Shown in pieces: positions 18,449 through 26,263 of a stretch of DNA of 42,821 nt (the stretch's first letter is position 1; every line of letters starts with the position of its first letter). The notes beneath the pieces were generated by a model. The model was not told the origin of the DNA. It did not search any database and was given only the letters and a program-made list of their open reading frames with translations. Origin of the DNA: Opitutales bacterium (GTDB lineage Bacteria > Verrucomicrobiota > Verrucomicrobiia > Opitutales > JAJFLR01). Location: the NCBI GenBank assembly GCA_021772565.1, contig JAJFLR010000013.1:32501-75321 (forward strand), read 5' to 3'. The translations under genes were made by a program, and so were the position numbers.

Positions 18449-18865
18449 TCAATTTTGATATTGTGCGGTACTCAATTGGTGCGATAAGTCTGCATTCAAA
18501 TTTTTAAGCCAACCCATTGGAACTGCTGGCCCAAGCGATTTACCTTTCGAATTAATCTTCTCAGAATAATTAAATATTTTAACTTGTTCTCCAGATACCT
18601 TAAGAATCACTTTACCATGATATCCTCTATGTATTAATTCAGCTTCAACTTGTTCATTGGAAACGTTGGTAATTTTCCATTCACGATTAATTAAAGTACG
18701 ACTTATTGCCGATTTAATTTTTTCGGCCTCAAGCCCTTGAGGAATAATTACACCTAGCGGAGTATTATTATAGTCTTCGTTCTCACTTACACCGCCAGTG
18801 TTACAACCAACGAACATCAGTGAAATAGTTAATATGCATACTAAGATAATTACTGATTTTTTCAT
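18449..18865 (-). CDS. Small lipoprotein next to chorismatase gene
   Basis: The 138-aa product has a signal peptide with lipobox FVGC (cysteine 21) and a mature domain of about 115 residues. That domain has the pattern IKSAISRTLINREWKI followed by beta strands. A similar 'residues for one helix then a two- or three-stranded sheet' layout occurs in several small uncharacterised lipoproteins. It is the first gene of the minus-strand pair with the chorismatase, 35 bp apart, so the two are probably co-transcribed. Function is not recognised. Confidence 0.65.
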   Translation of the reverse strand: MKKSVIILVCILTISLMFVGCNTGGVSENEDYNNTPLGVIIPQGLEAEKIKSAISRTLINREWKITNVSNEQVEAELIHRGYHGKVILKVSGEQVKIFNYSEKINSKGKSLGPAVPMGWLKNLNADLSHQLSTAQYQN

Positions 18866-18976
18866 AATTAATCCAAAGAATCTTACTGTGTCGTTTAGTC
18901 AATAATAAACACCAAACTCATAATTTATATTCAGTGGTATTCAAATAATTAATATACTAACCTTATCTTATTATAA

Positions 18977-19165
18977 AAAAGGTTTCCCACCTATGCCGTT
19001 TTATTAATTCACTCCGATACCTTTTTATATCAAGGTGGGTGCTCTGTCGCCAACTTTTGCCTTCCGGTTTACGGCTTGACAGCTATTGATCGAACCCCGA
19101 GCTCCCTAATTTAAACTTCAGGAATAGAGTTTTATATTAACTCGTCGAACATTACAGGAAACCTT
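18977..19165 (-). ncRNA. ssrS: 6S RNA candidate
   Basis: On the minus strand this roughly 187-nt stretch has the layout of 6S RNA. The ends pair perfectly: AAGGTTTCC (19165-19157) with GGAAACCTT (18987-18979), followed by a T run (18980-18975) as terminator. A terminal hairpin is closed by GGGAGCTC (19106-19099) with GAGCACCC (19044-19037), and TGTC pairs with GACA inside. The 3' half reads AAGGC, AAAAGTTGGCGACAG, CACCCACCTTGA, which follows the order of the E. coli 6S 3' strand (AAGCC, AAAACTGCGACGACA, CACCTTGA), and a small ACCTT/AAGGT hairpin sits in the 3' bubble. 6S RNA binds the housekeeping RNA polymerase holoenzyme and mimics an open promoter. The assignment is by eye and needs a covariance model. 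Confidence 0.72.
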
Positions 19166-19689
19166 AAAAAATTTTTTAGTAAATAACTGAAAATAAAATT
19201 ATATATTTCAAAGGATTAATCAACATCTTCTTTTTATTTTAACAGGTAATTCAAAATATTGATGCACTTCAATGTCATTTGATATAAGAATGTATAACGT
19301 TTTTTTACTAAAACAACAAAGCGTAACGAGCTCATAAATTAATGCGTGGCTATCAGTTTTAAAAAAAGTCATGGATCGTCGCGTCTTTGCATTACTCGAG
19401 ATATTATATCAAAAAAAAATTTACCTCTACGTGTTGAAGATATTCTTATACCCGATTTTTCACACCTTTTCAAAGACAGGTAAGTTCCTGCCAATTGAAA
19501 AAAATATCTAAACATTTCAGTATATTTCCGCCTCAATATTTTTGGGAATCTTAAAATGTGCTACTTATAGAATCATCATTTCAAAATTTTTTTTAGCAAC
19601 TATACAATTTTTGCTTCCCTTTAATAACGATTTCTGCATAACGAGTAACAACAATAAATTGTGAGTAATAATTTAACCATAAAAATATC
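19166..19689. other. Intergenic region upstream of PEP-CTERM gene
   Basis: This AT-rich spacer holds the promoter region of the 6S RNA candidate (minus strand, just above 19165) and that of the PEP-CTERM protease gene. It also has a degenerate copy of a dispersed repeat at about 19362-19404. No coding frame is convincing. Confidence 0.45.
19362..19404 (+). repeat. Degenerate copy of dispersed repeat D
   Basis: The stretch beginning GTCATGGATCGTCGCGTC matches the start of the fuller copy at 27771 and the inverted copy ending at 24785. The right half is decayed. Confidence 0.6.
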
Positions 19690-20541
19690 ATGAAAAATAA
19701 AATCGGTTCAATATTATCAACTATATGTATTTTTAGTATATTATCACAAAGCAGTTATGCTGCCTTTACAATAATGACAAATTTCCTTGGAGGTGCAGCA
19801 CCGACAAATGCCGTTGGCGGTGGTAATCTTCAAGATATCTTTGAGGAAGCTGCAGGTTTTTGGGAAAGCATCTACCCTAATGATACACATACACTCACAC
19901 TTGATTATTCTTGGGCAACTCTTGGCTCGGGTACTTTAGGTCAACATCTGTTTCAATCAGAAGGTGGTACACCAAACAGGGAAACAGCAGGAGTAATCAA
20001 TTTTGATAATTCAGAGGATGTTGTATTTTTTCTTGATTCCACTCCAGGAGATGATGCTGAGTATGGTAATGCGAATGCCGTATTTAGAAATTTTGGTGCC
20101 GGATTACTCAATACAGGATACATCCTTTCAGACCCGACTGGATCCGCTATTGGAAATTTTGATCTATTTTCTATCGCACTGCACGAAATTGGCCATGCAT
20201 TGGGACTCAGTAGCGGCAATTCTTCTTTTCAAAACGAAAGAGGAGATAACGATATAGACGTACAATCTCCGCGACCTTACGCGGGTAGCGTACTCCCTAT
20301 CGATGATACAACTGCACATATAAATGTAAGTATTCCAGAATCTTTAATGCAGCCTTTTTCAAGTGCTGGTGAGCGCAAATTAATCGATACTTTATCAATA
20401 CTTGCGATAGCTGAAATTAGTGAACTTGACCCATATTTTCCAGATTATACAGTCATTCCTGAACCAGCAAATATCACATTGATATTTATAGCTGTTTTAA
20501 CTTTAGGATGTTTCAGGAAGAAGCAGCTAAAGTCATCTTGA
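19690..20541 (+). CDS. PEP-CTERM sorted metalloprotease-like protein
   Basis: The 283-aa protein has a signal peptide (1-24), a zincin motif HEIGHALG at 165-172 and a C-terminal sorting tag. The tag is PEP at about 255, a hydrophobic segment and the basic end RKKQ. PEP-CTERM tags are cut by an exosortase (EpsH/XrtA family) for surface export. The zinc motif fits HExxHxxG metzincin/matrixin relatives, but the third ligand position holds Ser175 instead of His or Asp. Activity is therefore uncertain unless another residue substitutes. No exosortase gene is in the window. It is a single gene with long AT-rich spacers on both sides. Confidence 0.82.
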   Translation: MKNKIGSILSTICIFSILSQSSYAAFTIMTNFLGGAAPTNAVGGGNLQDIFEEAAGFWESIYPNDTHTLTLDYSWATLGSGTLGQHLFQSEGGTPNRETAGVINFDNSEDVVFFLDSTPGDDAEYGNANAVFRNFGAGLLNTGYILSDPTGSAIGNFDLFSIALHEIGHALGLSSGNSSFQNERGDNDIDVQSPRPYAGSVLPIDDTTAHINVSIPESLMQPFSSAGERKLIDTLSILAIAEISELDPYFPDYTVIPEPANITLIFIAVLTLGCFRKKQLKSS

Positions 20542-20638
20542 TTTTGATGAATTTGGGCATACCGATCCAATAGAAGCTCCTGATTTCATTTTTAATATAA
20601 AGTCTGTATTATTTATAAGTAGCCTGGTATTACATTTT

Positions 20639-20661
20639 GAGAGAGAGTGTGTGTGTGTACT
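20639..20661 (+). repeat. Dinucleotide microsatellite
   Basis: A (GA)4 run passes directly into a (GT)6 run in the short gap after the PEP-CTERM gene. It is noncoding and of no known function. Confidence 0.8.
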
Positions 20662-20680
20662 CAGTTTCCGCTAAGATAAT

Positions 20681-21145
20681 TCACAAAAATTCTTCACACT
20701 CGGGATCGAGCTCATGTATTATAACACTTTGCAACCCAGCCAAAAATAGATAGCAAGAGTAAGCCTGCTGCTGATCGAGTGGTAATGATAATATTTTAAT
20801 AGATCCATTTTCTAATTGTTCATCTGCAATATCACTCAAAACAGAATTACGCAGCCTAATACGAATTGCAGAGCATGCTCTCATAATTCCCTCAGCAGCA
20901 TCTTCATAAATGCTTAGAATACCTTGACCAAATTCCTGGTCTTTTATCATGCCGACTAAGTAATTTAAATCTTGATCTAATTCATCCTTCAATCCATTTA
21001 TCCACTCAATCCTCAAATCTTCATCATTGCTTGGCAACCAGGCGGGCAGGGATATTTGATCTTCCATTGATTCAATTACAACACTGATCATCTCAAACAT
21101 GTGATTGACCATAGGTAAATCAATTTCCAAATTAATTTTAATCAT
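20681..21145 (-). CDS. DUF2017-like partner of ClpS
   Basis: The 154-aa protein (start ATG at 21145) is all-helical and acidic, with a C-terminal helix LPLDQQQAYSCYLFLAGLQ. It resembles the actinobacterial DUF2017 family, whose genes also follow clpS. The start was chosen because it lies one base after the clpS stop codon; a longer frame would overlap clpS. The coupling suggests a role with ClpS or the Clp adaptor pathway, but none has been shown to my knowledge. The family match is from layout and C-terminal pattern only. Confidence 0.62.
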   Translation of the reverse strand: MIKINLEIDLPMVNHMFEMISVVIESMEDQISLPAWLPSNDEDLRIEWINGLKDELDQDLNYLVGMIKDQEFGQGILSIYEDAAEGIMRACSAIRIRLRNSVLSDIADEQLENGSIKILSLPLDQQQAYSCYLFLAGLQSVIIHELDPECEEFL

Positions 21146-21146
21146 T

Positions 21147-21437
21147 TTACTCAAGAATTGCTGCAAGTTGCCATTGATGTAAACTGTGAACGTAGGCCTC
21201 TGCTTTTTCGAGGTCACCACTCCACACTGTTGATCGTCCAATCTGATGAACTTCCATCATATGTCGATGCGCTTTTTCTTTCTCATAACCAAAAACTTTA
21301 CGAAATACCATGACTACATAAGACATTAAATTCACCGGATCATTTAATACAATTACATGCCATATTTTTGATTTTTCAATTTCCGTGTCAACTTCTGGGA
21401 ATGGACTTGTTGACCCAATTTGGAATTTTTCTTTCAC
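21147..21437 (-). CDS. clpS: ATP-dependent Clp protease adaptor ClpS
   Basis: The 96-aa protein has the ClpS core: WHVIVLNDPVNLMSYVV with the NDP substrate pocket, the AHRHMMEVHQIGRSTVW helix-loop and the final AYVHSL. ClpS delivers N-end-rule substrates to ClpA/ClpC with ClpP. The start is a GTG codon. The N-terminal extension of about 27 residues is ordinary. The gene is followed, one base after the stop, by the DUF2017-like gene. No clpA or clpP is in the window. Confidence 0.88.
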   Translation of the reverse strand: MKEKFQIGSTSPFPEVDTEIEKSKIWHVIVLNDPVNLMSYVVMVFRKVFGYEKEKAHRHMMEVHQIGRSTVWSGDLEKAEAYVHSLHQWQLAAILE

Positions 21438-21647
21438 TAATATAATATCTTTTCCGATCTAATTAAAAAATTTTGCCATAAATATTGTGACATATAATTT
21501 GCACCCATAATTATAACCCTCCATTTAAAATACGGGAATCTATAAATGTGTCTATTTTATATTTAATTTATTTTTTATTGAACTACATATTTTTCAATTT
21601 TATCCTGATCCAAAATACAGGATAGAGTCAAAAATCAAAAAATACAA

Positions 21648-22385
21648 ATGCGCTGGAAAGCAATAGTTGCTTATGATGGCACTGATTACAATGGCTGGCA
21701 GAGTCAGAATTGCCGCAATACAATTCAGGATGTTATAGAAAAACGATTGGCTGTTATTTTCAAAAAAGAAATTCGAATACATGGAAGTGGACGTACTGAC
21801 AGTGGGGTGCACGCAAGAGGTCAAGTCTTTCATTTTGATGCAGACTGGAAGCATTCACCAGAAAAATTACTATTAGCAATCACAACCGGTTCACCTGAAA
21901 CAATTCAAATAAAGTCTATTCGACAGGTCGCAAAAAATTTTCATGCAAGGTTTTCTGCTAAAAGAAAAAAATATTGCTACCAAATATATCAAGGATCGGC
22001 ACCACCAATGGAAACTCGTTTTTATTGGTCTCTTGGAAATAGAAAATTAGATATTGATAGAATGCGATCAGTCGCATCGATATTAATAGGCGAGCACGAC
22101 TTTACGTCGTTTTCAGCTGAAAATGGCAACAAACTAAAAGATGCGCCAAATAAATTACTATCAAAATTAGAGATCAGAAAAAAAGGTTCTAAAATTACTA
22201 TAACTATGGAAGCGAATGGCTTTCTCTATAAAATGGCTCGCCGTATTACAGGAGCATTGGTTGATGTGGGGTGTGAAAAAGTATCAATCGAAGATATTCA
22301 GACAATTTTGCATAATAAAAAACATACATCCGACATTGAAACCGCTCCACCAAAGGGATTATCATTAGAAAGAGCCTATTATTAG
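21648..22385 (+). CDS. truA: tRNA pseudouridine synthase A
   Basis: The 245-aa protein has the TruA start VAYDGTDYNGWQSQ, the catalytic GRTDSGVHARGQ with Asp51, FHARFSAKRKKYCYQI and the C-terminal block KMARRITGALVDVG. It isomerises uridines 38-40 in the tRNA anticodon stem. Length is normal. It is followed on the same strand by rpsR and the Sua5-type gene, making a small translation gene group. Confidence 0.95.
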   Translation: MRWKAIVAYDGTDYNGWQSQNCRNTIQDVIEKRLAVIFKKEIRIHGSGRTDSGVHARGQVFHFDADWKHSPEKLLLAITTGSPETIQIKSIRQVAKNFHARFSAKRKKYCYQIYQGSAPPMETRFYWSLGNRKLDIDRMRSVASILIGEHDFTSFSAENGNKLKDAPNKLLSKLEIRKKGSKITITMEANGFLYKMARRITGALVDVGCEKVSIEDIQTILHNKKHTSDIETAPPKGLSLERAYY

Positions 22386-22433
22386 CCCGAAAATCACTTT
22401 GTTTATTATCAACGATATCCTGACAATTTCGGG
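22386..22433 (+). other. Imperfect inverted repeat in truA-rpsR spacer
   Basis: CCCGAAAAT (22386-22394) can pair with ATTTCGGG (22426-22433) across a 31-base loop in the 123-bp gap. No T run follows. It may be a weak attenuator or leader structure of rpsR, or chance. Confidence 0.25.
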
Positions 22434-22508
22434 TTTAATTATTATATTGAGCAATAAACTAGAAAAAAACCTTGAAAAATTTGAATTTGTAGATTTTTTA
22501 GACCCCCT

Positions 22509-22709
22509 ATGAGCAAGGAAGAAAATAAATCAGAAGGCTCTTCAATATCGCCAGAGAATTTAACTTATCTCGATATTGAAGCATTGTCGCGCTATGTAAC
22601 TGGTACTGGTAAAATATTACCAAGACGCGTTACTAAACTTACCGCTAAGCAACAGCGACACATTACTAAAACGATTAAACGTTCTAGAAACTTGCTTCTT
22701 ATGCAATAA
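22509..22709 (+). CDS. rpsR: Ribosomal protein bS18
   Basis: The 66-aa protein has the bS18 core: YLDIEALSRYVTGTGKILP, then PRRVTKLTAKQQRHI and KTIKRSRNLLLMQ. bS18 binds 16S rRNA next to bS6 in the small-subunit platform. It is usually encoded with rpsF and rplI, neither of which is present here. It lies alone between truA and the Sua5 gene, 33 bp upstream of the latter. The acidic, serine-rich first 17 residues precede the conserved core. Confidence 0.92.
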   Translation: MSKEENKSEGSSISPENLTYLDIEALSRYVTGTGKILPRRVTKLTAKQQRHITKTIKRSRNLLLMQ

Positions 22710-22742
22710 TTTTTGCGGTTCCGAATTATTTAGTAAATAATC

Positions 22743-23732
22743 GTGGCAAAAATATTCGGTGACACAGAAATTGATATCGTTACCGTTTCTAAAGAACTGA
22801 GAAATGGCGGCATTGTCGCTGTTCCAACTGAAACCGTTTACGGTCTGGCATGCGATGCTCTCAACGAAAACTCCTGTAAAAAAATATTTGAAATTAAAGA
22901 GCGCCCATTTATCGATCCACTTATCATTCATGTTCTGGATATTTCAGCTGCCAAAGATTTAGCCTACTTTAATGACATTGCAGAAAAACTAGCTGAAAAA
23001 TTTTGGCCGGGCCCTCTGACAATTGTTCTGCAAAAGAATCCATTAGTTTCCAATATTATAACGGCAAATAGAAATACCGTTGCCATAAGATCCCCATCGC
23101 ACCCGTTACTGAGAAAACTATTAGCTCAATCAAAAATTCCTCTAGCTGCACCAAGTGCCAATCCATTTGGATATATCAGCCCCACTTCAGCCAATCACGT
23201 ACAAGATTCACTGGGAGATAAAATAGATTATATTATTGATGGCGGAGAATGTGAAATTGGCTTGGAGTCAACTATCATTGACCTGAGTGATGAATCTTTT
23301 CCTACTCTACTGCGCACAGGATCTATTTCGACAAAAGAAATTTCAAAATGTATCAATTTGCCTATCATAGAAATTGATACCAAAAATAATCTTGTTGCCG
23401 AAGGCGCACCTGCTCCAGGCTTACTAAAAAATCATTACAGCCCACATACCCCATTAATCTTACTAGACTTTAATTTACCATGCCAAAAAAAAATTGATGA
23501 ACAAGATGCTGTTGTTCTATTTAACAAATCCAATAAACAAGCAATTTCAGACCATAAAAATTTATTTTGGCTTACAGAAAAAGGCGATTTGTCAGAAGCG
23601 GCTCACAACCTATACAATTTATTAAGAAACCTCGATAATAAAAATTTTAATAAAATATTTTTTGAAAAAGTACCGAACTCCGATTTAGGCAAAGCAATAA
23701 ATGATCGCCTGGAAAAAGCACAAAACTCCTAA
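22743..23732 (+). CDS. tsaC: Threonylcarbamoyl-AMP synthase (Sua5-type)
   Basis: The 329-aa protein has the YrdC-fold start IVAVPTETVYGLACDA, the FWPGPLTIVL block, VAIRSPSHPLLRKLL and APSANPFGYISPTSA. A linker and a C-terminal Sua5 domain (about 210-329, LKNHYSPHTPLILL) follow. It forms threonylcarbamoyl-AMP, the first step of t6A37 in tRNA. The length marks the long Sua5/YwlC form over the short TsaC form. The start codon is GTG. Confidence 0.92.
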   Translation: MAKIFGDTEIDIVTVSKELRNGGIVAVPTETVYGLACDALNENSCKKIFEIKERPFIDPLIIHVLDISAAKDLAYFNDIAEKLAEKFWPGPLTIVLQKNPLVSNIITANRNTVAIRSPSHPLLRKLLAQSKIPLAAPSANPFGYISPTSANHVQDSLGDKIDYIIDGGECEIGLESTIIDLSDESFPTLLRTGSISTKEISKCINLPIIEIDTKNNLVAEGAPAPGLLKNHYSPHTPLILLDFNLPCQKKIDEQDAVVLFNKSNKQAISDHKNLFWLTEKGDLSEAAHNLYNLLRNLDNKNFNKIFFEKVPNSDLGKAINDRLEKAQNS

Positions 23733-23812
23733 CTATTTTTGTTTGCATGACAAAATATATTTATCTAAATAATTATTTAAATTAAATCTACTAACTTAAA
23801 AAACTAAAAAAT

Positions 23813-24223
23813 ATGACACCCGAACAAATTACCTTAGTTAAAACATCATTCGAAAAAGTAGCGCCAATTGCCGATAAAGCAGCAGCACTATTTTACGACA
23901 GGCTATTCGAAATCGAACCCTCAGTTAAGCCATTATTTAAAGAAGATATCGAAGTACAAGGCCGCAAACTTATGGCGGCAATCGGCGCCGCAGTCAAAGG
24001 CCTGGACAACCTCGATTCCATTGTACCCTTCTTACAAAAGTTGGGGAGAGGCCATGTAAAATACGGAGTCAAAGATGAACATTACGATGTGGTTGGCGCC
24101 GCACTGTTATGGACATTGGAACAAGGTTTAGGCGACGATTTTACAGACGAAGTCAAAGAAGCTTGGACAACAGCATACACACTAATCGCTACTACCATGA
24201 AAGATGCGGCAAACGCTGCATAA
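23813..24223 (+). CDS. Single-domain globin
   Basis: The 136-aa protein is a flavohaemoglobin-type globin without the reductase part, like Vitreoscilla haemoglobin and the Methylacidiphilum Hell's Gate globin. Aligned by eye, Tyr28 is at B10 and Gln49 at E7, the usual distal pair. The proximal histidine is His81 in GRGHVKYGV. Such proteins bind oxygen and detoxify nitric oxide when a separate reductase is available. It stands alone, with 80 bp upstream and a repeat-rich gap downstream. Confidence 0.9.
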   Translation: MTPEQITLVKTSFEKVAPIADKAAALFYDRLFEIEPSVKPLFKEDIEVQGRKLMAAIGAAVKGLDNLDSIVPFLQKLGRGHVKYGVKDEHYDVVGAALLWTLEQGLGDDFTDEVKEAWTTAYTLIATTMKDAANAA

Positions 24224-24373
24224 ATTCAGGTTTTTCCCGGACGAGGATAGTAATTCCAATTCTGATCCTGATCATAATAGTAATTTCAAAATTGCTATAA
24301 TAGACAAAACAGATATTTGTAGATTATCTATATGATAAATATTTCCGTAGCCCGAAGGGTTTATCTATACTAG

Positions 24374-24392
24374 CCCAGAGTACAGCTCTGGG
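24374..24392 (+). repeat. Perfect 7-bp palindromic hairpin
   Basis: CCCAGAG and CTCTGGG flank a five-base loop. No T run follows at once, so it fits a repeat-element arm better than a terminator. The nearby stretch CCCGAAGGG is another small palindrome. Confidence 0.55.
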
Positions 24393-24595
24393 AATAATTA
24401 TTAGTTTTAATTTCAAGCCCAAACTGGGTGAAGTAATTATTCATGCGTGTCACAAACCCTCGCAAAAAATTTATCTTCAGATCAGCTTTAGCACATAAGA
24501 TACTATATCACCGTTTCAAGGCTCGTTTATTTATAACTATAATTCCCCACAGGGCTGTAACCCTTGGGCTGGTTTAGAGCTGCCTTGCAGGCATG

Positions 24596-24626
24596 TATAG
24601 CATCTGCTAAAATAAATTCCCGAAAA
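24596..24626 (-). repeat. Partial repeat A copy, inverted
   Basis: TATAGCATCTGCTAAAATAA then ATTCCCGAAA resembles the tail end of the inverted repeat A copy at 27694, with the centre deleted. Confidence 0.45.
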
Positions 24627-24686
24627 TAAGTTTACATCAAAGAATGTAAGTTCATTTCAAATCGCTATTTGATTACAATTTAAAAT

Positions 24687-24785
24687 TAGATAGATTGCCG
24701 CGACCTGCCTCAGCAGGTCTCGCAATGACAATCGTACAACTTTGTCATCTCGAGGAACAACGAAACGAAGCCGATCCATGACTAT
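24687..24785 (-). repeat. Dispersed repeat D, inverted copy
   Basis: Read on the minus strand it runs from ATAGTCATGGATCGGCTTCG through GATGACAAAGT and TGTCATTGCGAG to GGCAATCTATCT. It matches the forward copy at 27771-27870. An internal GACCTGCCTCAGCAGGTC palindrome is also present. The family resembles the widespread 'GTCATTGCGAG...GCGGCAATC' intergenic repeats of unrelated bacteria. Confidence 0.75.
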
Positions 24786-24897
24786 TTTTTTTGTTTAATG
24801 CACTTCAAAAACATTTATGGCAATCGCTATAATTACTAAAAATCGACAAATGATATTGTTTTATAAATCTAGCGAGTTGCTATAATAAAATACCCCT

Positions 24898-24947
24898 ATT
24901 TCGGCACTGAGTTGAAAACGACATCTACCAATTTCTAATGGCATATG
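24898..24947 (+). repeat. Dispersed repeat A, copy 1
   Basis: The core GAGTTGAAAACGACATCTAC recurs at 26099, 27902 and, inverted, at 27694. Each copy begins near TTTCGG and ends in a GGCA(G/T)A(T/C) tail. Confidence 0.8.
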
Positions 24948-24993
24948 TTTTACTTGATTGAAAAAAAATTAGATTTAATTTTAATTCAATCTG

Positions 24994-25887
24994 ATGATTT
25001 CATTTTCACCAAATTCACCACTGTTAAGTCTTCGTTATTTAATTCTTATTTTTGGATTATCTTTAATTTTACAAGGCTGCAAAAAAAAAGATGCAAATAT
25101 TTTAGCAAAAGTTGGAGATCAGGAAATTCATGCTGATGAACTTACTCAAGCTTATGATCAACGAAAAAAAAAGAAACTAACTAAGTCTGAAGTCTTTGAA
25201 GATTTATTAAATCAAAAAGCCCTGCTGCATAAAGCCTACTCTATAAATTTAGATAAAAATACCGATCTAAAAAAAGAACTCGAAAAATTACTTATTCAAA
25301 AATATATCGAAACTGAAATTGCACCAAAACTCCAAGCACTCACCATTAGTGCTAATGAGATAAAAAAATATCATAGTGATAACATCGATCGTTTTACCAA
25401 ACCAGGCCAACGACGAATCGCAATAATTCAATTTAAAACGAAATCCGAAAATAAATCTAACGACTATCAAAACTTATTAGCGAAAATTAACCAAATTAGA
25501 GCAGACGCGATCACCAAAAGTGTAGATGAAAAATTTATTGGCTTTGGAGAATTGGCAAAAAATCATTCTAAAGATTTACCGAGTAGCAGCAGAAACGGAG
25601 ATGTTGGCTGGATAGTTGATGGCTTTCATAATTATCGCTGGGGACAAAAAGTTAATGAAGCTGCATTTGATTTAAAAAACATTGGGGACATCAGTAACAT
25701 TGTTGTAACCGACCGCGGACTTTATTTGGTCAGATTATTAGACATTCGAGAAAGTAAAATCACACCAATAGAAAAAATCGGCAGCAGAACTCGAAATCGG
25801 TTACTGGAATTAAAAGTTATCAAAGAAAGAAAACGTTTAATAAATAAAATTCGTGATTCAGTTGAAGTAGAGATTTATGAAGAATAG
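24994..25887 (+). CDS. Parvulin-type (PpiC) peptidyl-prolyl isomerase lipoprotein
   Basis: The 297-aa protein has a signal peptide with lipobox LQGC (Cys29), a helical N-terminal region with VGDQEIHADELTQAY typical of SurA/PrsA-like chaperones, and a PpiC domain. The domain spans about 135-260, with RIAIIQFKT, GFGELAKNHSKD and GDVGWIVDG, then IGDISNIVVTDRGLYLVRLL. It should be a periplasmic, membrane-tethered folding catalyst. It sits upstream of, and opposite to, the secreted surface-protein locus, for whose products such a foldase would make sense; that link is inference. Confidence 0.88.
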   Translation: MISFSPNSPLLSLRYLILIFGLSLILQGCKKKDANILAKVGDQEIHADELTQAYDQRKKKKLTKSEVFEDLLNQKALLHKAYSINLDKNTDLKKELEKLLIQKYIETEIAPKLQALTISANEIKKYHSDNIDRFTKPGQRRIAIIQFKTKSENKSNDYQNLLAKINQIRADAITKSVDEKFIGFGELAKNHSKDLPSSSRNGDVGWIVDGFHNYRWGQKVNEAAFDLKNIGDISNIVVTDRGLYLVRLLDIRESKITPIEKIGSRTRNRLLELKVIKERKRLINKIRDSVEVEIYEE

Positions 25888-25905
25888 ATAAATAAATACA
25901 TTATC

Positions 25906-26008
25906 AGCCACTACCGAGCAAACGCGACACCTCAACGAGCATAGCGAGTACCGAACGAAGTGACATCAACAATAACAATTGAACACAGATAAAACACAGA
26001 TTTTAAAT
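25906..26008 (+). repeat. Dispersed repeat B, copy 1 (long form)
   Basis: AGCCACTACCGAGCAAACGC, GACACCTCAACGAGCATAGC and later AACACAGAT-rich sequence recur at 38071 and 40545. This copy has an extra 21 bases or so (ACCGAACGAAGTGACATC) in the middle. Confidence 0.8.
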
Positions 26009-26098
26009 ATTTTTAGTATTGATAATATACATGATATGTACTGGAAAAAGTGGACCTGAGATTCTCATAAAAGGAGAAACAAAAAAAATGAAAATTCT

Positions 26099-26152
26099 TT
26101 TCGGTACCGAGTTGAAAACAAAATCTACCCATTTATTTTGGCAGATACTATA
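26099..26152 (+). repeat. Dispersed repeat A, copy 2
   Basis: TTCGGTACCGAGTTGAAAAC and ATTTATTTTGGCAGATACTA form a near-complete copy facing the inverted copy at 27694. The two together bracket the FGE-like gene. Confidence 0.8.
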
Positions 26153-26188
26153 ACAGAATTTCAAATGTTAACTATCAAAGTGCTTTAA

Positions 26189-26226
26189 GAAAATCTGTGT
26201 TTCATCTGTGTAAATCTGTGGCCAAA
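26189..26226 (+). repeat. Repeat C, copy 1
   Basis: AAAATCTGTGTTTCATCTGT and then GTAAATCTGTGGCC recurs near 29033 and 38269 and, inverted, at 28884 and other B tails. Confidence 0.8.
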
Positions 26227-26263
26227 AAAAACAATCCATGCTCCCCCGATGACATCATTAATA

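Larger units (their letters stand above)
24224..24993. other. Repeat-rich intergenic region
   Basis: No gene is supported here. The stretch holds the perfect hairpin CCCAGAG-TACAG-CTCTGGG at 24374-24392, a partial inverted copy of repeat A (24596-24626), an inverted repeat D (24687-24785) and a forward repeat A (24898-24947). Short frames inside it are incidental to these repeats. Confidence 0.6.
25888..26263. other. Intergenic repeat block
   Basis: This 376-bp gap between convergent genes is built almost entirely of repeats: repeat B (25906-26008), repeat A (26099-26152) and repeat C (26189-26226). The B tail and C can pair as an inverted repeat. No gene is supported. Confidence 0.65.

Noticed and set aside
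18980-19110. tRNA on the minus strand, suggested by a GGGGTTCGATC stretch
   Set aside because: No 7-bp acceptor stem, D-arm or anticodon arm fits around it; the whole segment folds better as 6S RNA.
22386-22433. Intrinsic terminator after truA
   Set aside because: The loop is 31 bases and no T run follows; kept only as a weak inverted repeat.
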